Positions 58,817 to 64,000 of a stretch of DNA of 64,000 nt are shown one piece after another. The notes beneath the pieces are model-generated. The model was not told where the DNA came from. It made no database searches and saw only the letters and a program-made list of their open reading frames with translations. This stretch comes from Hymenolepis diminuta (taxonomy: Eukaryota; Platyhelminthes; Cestoda; Cyclophyllidea; Hymenolepididae). Numbering within the stretch: position 1 is the first letter of the stretch; every line of letters starts with the position of its first letter. A program made the position numbers and the translations under genes. Location of the stretch: positions 315,558-379,557 of the forward strand of contig CAADRB010000008.1 in the NCBI GenBank assembly GCA_900708905.1, given 5' to 3'.

Positions 58817-59522
58817 TTATCCTACACAGGACTGTATAAAGATATCAGCTATAAAAATAATATAAATAATACAACTTACACCTGAGATACCTCTGCTAAA
58901 AGACCGCATTTTCCTCAAATTTCTACCGACCTCAGGCTACGAATGTTCTTGTTGGATCCTGACTCTGATAAAAGCGTGCTCTAGCAAGTTCACTGTCATT
59001 TTTCGAGAACCCTAATATTCCTACTTAAGAGCAGGATCCAAGTGACCATTTTGGCTCAGTGATCTGGAGTCATGAAAAGTTCAGACTGAATTAACAATTA
59101 TGGAGATGATTATTAATGATTGCTGTGGATAACTTCTTCTCCATTTACGTAGAATGAGGCTTCTATCAATAAGATGAGAACGGACATGCCAGTAACTGAA
59201 TGATTGAAATGTGCAGGTAGTACCTTAACTCCGGTTGGCTGCAACGGCCAGTATTTGCGTCTCTCTTGCTCTCATTAGTTTCGAAAATTCAGATACATTT
59301 CGGAAGAATAGCATACACTCAGGTTACCTGGGCGGTCTTCGCCTCATTTCCTCGCATTTTCAATGTAATCGAACTAGCTAGTAATGTTCTGCTTCAACTG
59401 AAATACTCTACCACACGGCTGGTTTACTAGAAGAGATGGTTTCCAGCGCACTGTAAATATATTGCTTTATTCAAACAAAGACAATAAACTACACATATTA
59501 TCAAAGCTGCATGTAAAATTCT
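58817..59522. other. Intergenic region between solo LTR and transporter pseudogene
   Basis: I see nothing recognisable here. Confidence 0.5.
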
Positions 59523-59934
59523 TCAAAATCCTTTAGGTTTTGCCTGACTAACAGCAGACAATTCTGTGGATGGTGATTTGGATACAGTGTTTTCAACATA
59601 AGTAAAACCGATTATTTCCAAAATTGCAAATATTTGGAAAATCAGCACTTGCCAATGCAAATTCAATACGGTGCTGTAGAAAAATGCAACCGCGGATAAT
59701 ATTGACTGAAGTAAGAGAAAAACAGTGAGATATTTCAAATATAAACAAATATTAAACAACCTAAGAAAAAAAATTCTTTTTACCTGAATACATTTAAACA
59801 GAGCAAAAGCAGCTGCCGTTATATTGGGATCGGAATAAGTTGGATAAGCTTTTCCAATTAATGCGGAGATTTGAGTACTCCACAATGAGTCATTCAAACC
59901 AGATAAGATCGCAACGGTGGCTATTAAATACAAT

Positions 59935-61257
59935 CTAAATGCAAAAGAAGAGTAGAAGCAGATTCAAGACATCAATCGTAAGATGTAATTTTGTGGCTAA
60001 TTTTAGCACTTTGTAGCTTTCTTTAACATAAGTGCTTACACTGTTTACACTCTTACTGTTTGAAAGATCATTGCTGAAGGAAATCCAAACTTCTGCAACA
60101 TCAAGAAAGTATACATGGTTTCTGTTCTGCAGAAGGACTCAGTCGTGCCACAAATTGTGCGGATTGAGGCGAAGATGCAGACATTTTGTGAACGGATATG
60201 TGGATCAGTGAAAATTGTATCACACGTGGGATACGATATGTTTACACATTCTGGCTGACTTATGCAACTTCAACTCACCAATGTTCGTCTCAGCAGGTGT
60301 TACAGGAGAAAGCATCATAGAAGAGGCAAGCACAACCAGAGAAAGGGGACAATTTATAGTAAAACTATGAGTAACAGTGGTAGTAGATGTGATAAAAACA
60401 TCACGAGAATAGTTAGCTCCAATTTTTCAAAAAGATCCTTTATTTCTGTTAACAAGCTCTCAACCATTTTGCAAAGAGTTGAGCAATCCATTCTCTGTAG
60501 AGAAATTGAAGATTTTACTGTTGTGGGCATTGTAGAATCGTCAGTGATGGTAAATAATATGTACTTGCCACTTGTTATAGCCTAATTAGTCTCTAAAGCA
60601 GCCTGGACACAACGAAACCACGGGATCGAGCAAAAATTAGATATTAATTTAAAATTATGCTAAACAGCCACCATGAAATATAGCACATATATAAAATATT
60701 TGTAAATAATTAACAAAAAAATTGAAGTATAATTTTTCTTTAATAAGCAATTTTTCATTCTTGTGCAACATAGATAAGAGGGCAGTAGCTATCAATTGAA
60801 GCGTTACCCGTCTTACCTATGCTGACCTTTCAAAGTTACAAGCCTTCTCTCGTTTCAGCATTTTTACCGTGTATTAATTAAGACTCATGGTCTATCCCAG
60901 ATATTCCCCTTTAGTTCAGACATACCATGAATAGGCGGTTAAAACTATGCTAGACAGGTGGCTCAAAAAATCGCCCCGTACTTATTTCTACTTAGTAGGC
61001 GTATTCAACTTGTATTGCAGATTTTAACATTGAATTGATAGTTAATCAGGTCTGTGGTGGACTTTTAGCCACCTCAGTTGGCTGTATAATTGCCTACTAT
61101 ATGTTGCCAAGGCCATAAAATGGCCATTATTGTTGCAGATCGAAATAGATGAATTTTCTCATTATTGATTCAATGATTTGAAGGAAACTACACCCTCCAG
61201 TATATGGGGATTAAAACAGTTAACCTCCTTCAATTAATATTCTAGGTTTTGGATTAC
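59935..61257 (-). other. Intron in transporter pseudogene, with unassigned open frames
   Basis: Phase 2 at CAATCAAG|GTAATCC joins directly to TTTAG|ATTGTATT, so no exon is needed here. Even so, the minus strand holds a Cys-rich open frame at about 60058-60250 with a fair acceptor and the donor CAAACA|GTAAGAG, and another open stretch at about 60330-60530. The plus strand has a 107-aa frame at 60262-60585. None has a family I recognise. Confidence 0.35.
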
Positions 61258-62460
61258 CTTGATTGAAGAAAAACCAGCGATGCAGTTTCTTGAATTGGCG
61301 CTTCTGATGGAATCATCAAGTAGGTTAACAGACCCGTTGAAAATGCAGATATGAATCCAAAACGCATAAGCGTTAGCGAGCGAATGTCCAGCGTGGATAA
61401 TTATCCACCTATAAATTATTAAAGTAATATAACTTAATTATTTTTAGTCCATGTAAAAATAAACTTTATTTCCTTGTTTAATTGTCATGCATTGATCATG
61501 ACTGATCATGATCAAATGCACAAATTCTTAAGTTTGTGTTTTCGGACAGGTTCTCAATCATCAGTAACCGTCTTAAAACCACCAAAATTTGCTAATAAAT
61601 AGTCTGTGAAGAGACCATGATATTCGCAAGCTCCATACTACCATCTAGGAAGATATTAAGATGCCGCCAGATAATACTTCTCTCATAGATCCCATCAGGG
61701 TTCAGTATTTTCCCACTGTATTAACCTATCCTAAGGCTATAAATACCCGCCAACTAAGCCACATCATTCGTTCGGCATCTTTGGCAGCTCCTAGGACCGG
61801 ATTTCATCTGTTAACTATTAAAGATTACATTAAAAAGACTCAATAGTGTAAATAGATCACATCTTAGTATTTCGTATCAATTGCGACTGTTTAGATAAAT
61901 GATCGAGACCAACTTGGCGATGAGGGAAAGTCAAACATTTTCAAGCTGCCGTGCCTGGATACCATATTATCTATCCAGGCCTTACAACCAGCTCTTATTT
62001 AGTTAGCATCAGGAGCCAGCTCCTGTTCAGACTACTCATACTCTTCTACGGTATTTTCTAAACAAGAAACATCAACTCAAAACTAAATAATAACATTTCT
62101 AATTAAAAAAACACTTACCACCAATTTCACCCAAACTAATGAATATACCGACCACATCGATGTAGGATTTGGCATCATTACCAAAGATTAGCATTCATCC
62201 CAAACTCGTTGCATAAACAGCGGAAGCGAATGTCAAATTCAAACCTAGGACAAATTTTAAAATTAACTTTAATATGGTGAAAATATCTGTGAAGCAACAG
62301 AAGATCAAAATTGCAATCATATTGCACTTTCTCAGTAAATTGAATGATAACGCTAAAAATTAAGCAAAAATTGAATAACTTTAGATTATTAACAATTTTA
62401 CTATGAAGGCAAGTGCTGATTGTTATGTTCATTAGAGGAATTAGAAGTCATGGGAAATGT

Positions 62461-62514
62461 GTGTGTAAAATGTGTGTAGAGTGTGTAAAATGTGTGTAGA
62501 GTGTGTAAAATGTG
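62461..62514. repeat. 20-bp tandem repeat, 2.7 units
   Basis: The unit GTGTGTAAAATGTGTGTAGA repeats without mismatch, inside an intron of the transporter pseudogene. Confidence 0.95.
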
Positions 62515-63451
62515 AAAACTGAGGTAGTTAGATTGGAACTTACATCAATACCCACATTAGTTAGATAGGGTTACATTCTTACCCATAATTGATTTAAAAG
62601 ATTTAGACGAATCAGGGCCTGTCATACTAATTTGCAAATATAAATCTTTTAATATTTTTCTTAAAACAAACAAAAATTCAATCAATAGTAATTACGAATC
62701 GTCTAAATTTTCAGCAAAAGTATTTGATTTCATTGAACTTTCTGCATCAGGAGAAGGGATGCAGAGAAAAACCAGACTTCCAATCGAACAAATAATAACG
62801 AAAGCACCGTACGGTGGAATGCGAATTTCAGAAGTCATTGACGCAACATTTGACAAACAGATATACGAATACATTCCACTTATAGGTCCATTAGAATTAT
62901 TAAATTCAACTAGTGGAAACAAACTCTGTTTGGAAGATAATCCAAAATAGACCAAAGTTGCGATTTAGATTATTATCGGTCGAACAGGCAATTATGAAAA
63001 CATCTTGAGCGGTCCAAATTACTGCTGCACCAAAGCCTAAAAGAGCCGACGCTAAATAAATCAGCCAAGTTATTGGTTCTATAAAAGCTGCCAAAAATAA
63101 TCTAGAAAATGAGCATAAAAATGATACCAACAAATATGTTAGAGCTCCGACAAACATAGCCATCTTTGGTTTTAACCACGAAACAATCGTGGGTGAAGTC
63201 CAGTTGAATATTGCACATGAAGCATAAACAATAGAGAGACTAATATATCCTGAAGCTGTAAATGAAGGATCCTTTTCAAGTCTTGCTTCTTCTAAAACAC
63301 TTCCCTATACCATTAATCCATATCACCTGTTTACGTTTGCTTGTGAGGCAGAAATAAAGGAGACAAAAATGAGCAAGAAAGCCAACCCAACGGTAATTAC
63401 TGATATTAAATTCTTTCTTCCATCACTCAAACGACTAAGTTCGGTTAGCAT

Positions 63452-64000
63452 TGATGTAAATAACCGAAGTATGCAATTGCAGTATTGACAGGTCGTTTAA
63501 CCTAGTATCAATTTAGGCAAGGCTACTTCCAAGGTTTAAATATTATTAAAATATCTATGAAAATATACCATCCAGTGTTTTTAGATTGAGAAGGAATACA
63601 ATAAAACTGATTTAATTGCACTCAAATAATAAGAATGCGAATCTGTATTCGCCATTCCCATAAACCATTTATTATCATTTATCTCCTCTAATTTTGTTTA
63701 CTCATAACTTCAATTATCAATACATAACTCAGTAATAATATTACACGATATAATATCACAAAGCGAATTCTAGATAAATTGTAAACTGTAGTGCTCATTT
63801 CTTATGCATTAAATGAGAACACTTAGAAACTATTCCTCGACTTGTAAATAGACAAACGTATGACATAACGTAAATACGTTTTCCAAATCCAATTTGAATT
63901 TATTAAACAGGAAAGACTGTTGTTACCTATTAGCCTTAGGAAGAACGTTAGTTTCACAGGGGTATTTCAAAGTCTAACATGCTCCGGGTCTCACAGAGCT
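63452..64000. other. Upstream flank of transporter pseudogene
   Basis: AT-rich sequence up to the window end. No open frame or repeat recognised. The promoter of the former transporter gene would lie here. Confidence 0.5.

Larger units (their letters stand above)
59523..63451 (-). pseudogene. MFSD11: MFSD11 (UNC93-like) transporter, degenerate
   Basis: The order of conserved segments follows the 12-TM MFSD11/UNC93-like family. Recognisable exons: 63451-63335, 63304-62696, 62352-62119, 61408-61258, 59934-59784 and 59705-59523. Exon 1 starts MLTELSRL and is followed by GRKNLISVITVGLAFLLIF. Exon 2 has FGAAVIWTAQDVF, NRNFGLFWIIFQ and SLFPLVEFN. Exon 3 has GLNLTFASAVYATSLG, then NDAKSYIDVVGIFISLGEIGG. 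Exon 4 has FGFISAFSTGLLTYL. The last exons have LSGLNDSLWSTQISALIG, FALFKCIQSILSAVAFFYS and LHWQVLIF. Defects: a frameshift at about 62922-62931; TGA at 62195-62197 where the family has a sense codon; TAA at 61401-61403 just after an acceptor; and a donor reading AT instead of GT inside exon 3, leaving 42 intron bases. Sequencing errors are possible but would have to be several. Confidence 0.8.

Noticed and set aside
60058..60250. Laminin N-terminal-like exon
   Set aside because: The Cys spacing (TICGTTESFC) recalls laminin domain VI, but the other hallmarks, such as the WWQS motif, are missing.
61489..61520. TGATCATGACTGATCATGATCA cluster
   Set aside because: Overlapping short TGATCA palindromes in AT-rich DNA, with no associated gene or repeat boundary.

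Overview
The window is AT-rich nuclear DNA from a metazoan with intron-containing genes. I think it is a parasitic flatworm, cestode-like or trematode-like. The evidence is the large number of ultra-short GT-AG introns (26-43 nt), the compact gene spacing and the AT-rich intergenic DNA. The species call is inference only. All gene models were built by hand from reading frames, splice sites and intron phase; no alignment was run.

Layout. From 2.6 to 24.6 kb there is one large minus-strand gene of 14 exons. It encodes a predicted 1485-aa RhoGAP protein with a split PH-like region, and some of its introns carry repeats. From 24.6 to 35.3 kb I see no gene, only dispersed repeats. From 35.3 to 36.9 kb there is a minus-strand gene of four exons (460 aa) with an N-terminal WW module like that of the centriolar protein CEP164. 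It diverges from a plus-strand gene of 16 exons (38.46-40.76 kb, 537 aa) that encodes a meiotic HORMA-domain protein. That protein also carries a PHD finger, a winged-helix-like segment and a basic C-terminus, the Hop1-like architecture. From 40.8 to 46.0 kb there is no gene. At 46.0-46.8 kb lies minus-strand TOM22, divergent from plus-strand ethanolamine-phosphate cytidylyltransferase (PCYT2, 14 exons, 47.75-56.0 kb). A deleted Ty3/Gypsy-like LTR element sits in one PCYT2 intron. From 59.5 to 63.45 kb lies a minus-strand MFSD11/UNC93-like transporter gene that looks dead: it has a frameshift, two in-frame stops and a broken splice donor, each visible against the family pattern.

Mobile DNA. 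Four LTRs of one family are present: one pair flanking an internal region and two solo copies. A dispersed tRNA-derived SINE-like family has copies on both strands, and a second short interspersed family has at least three copies. The genes do not form an operon or pathway: they are unrelated housekeeping, signalling, centrosomal and meiotic genes. Two of them share GC-AG introns with near-perfect donors.
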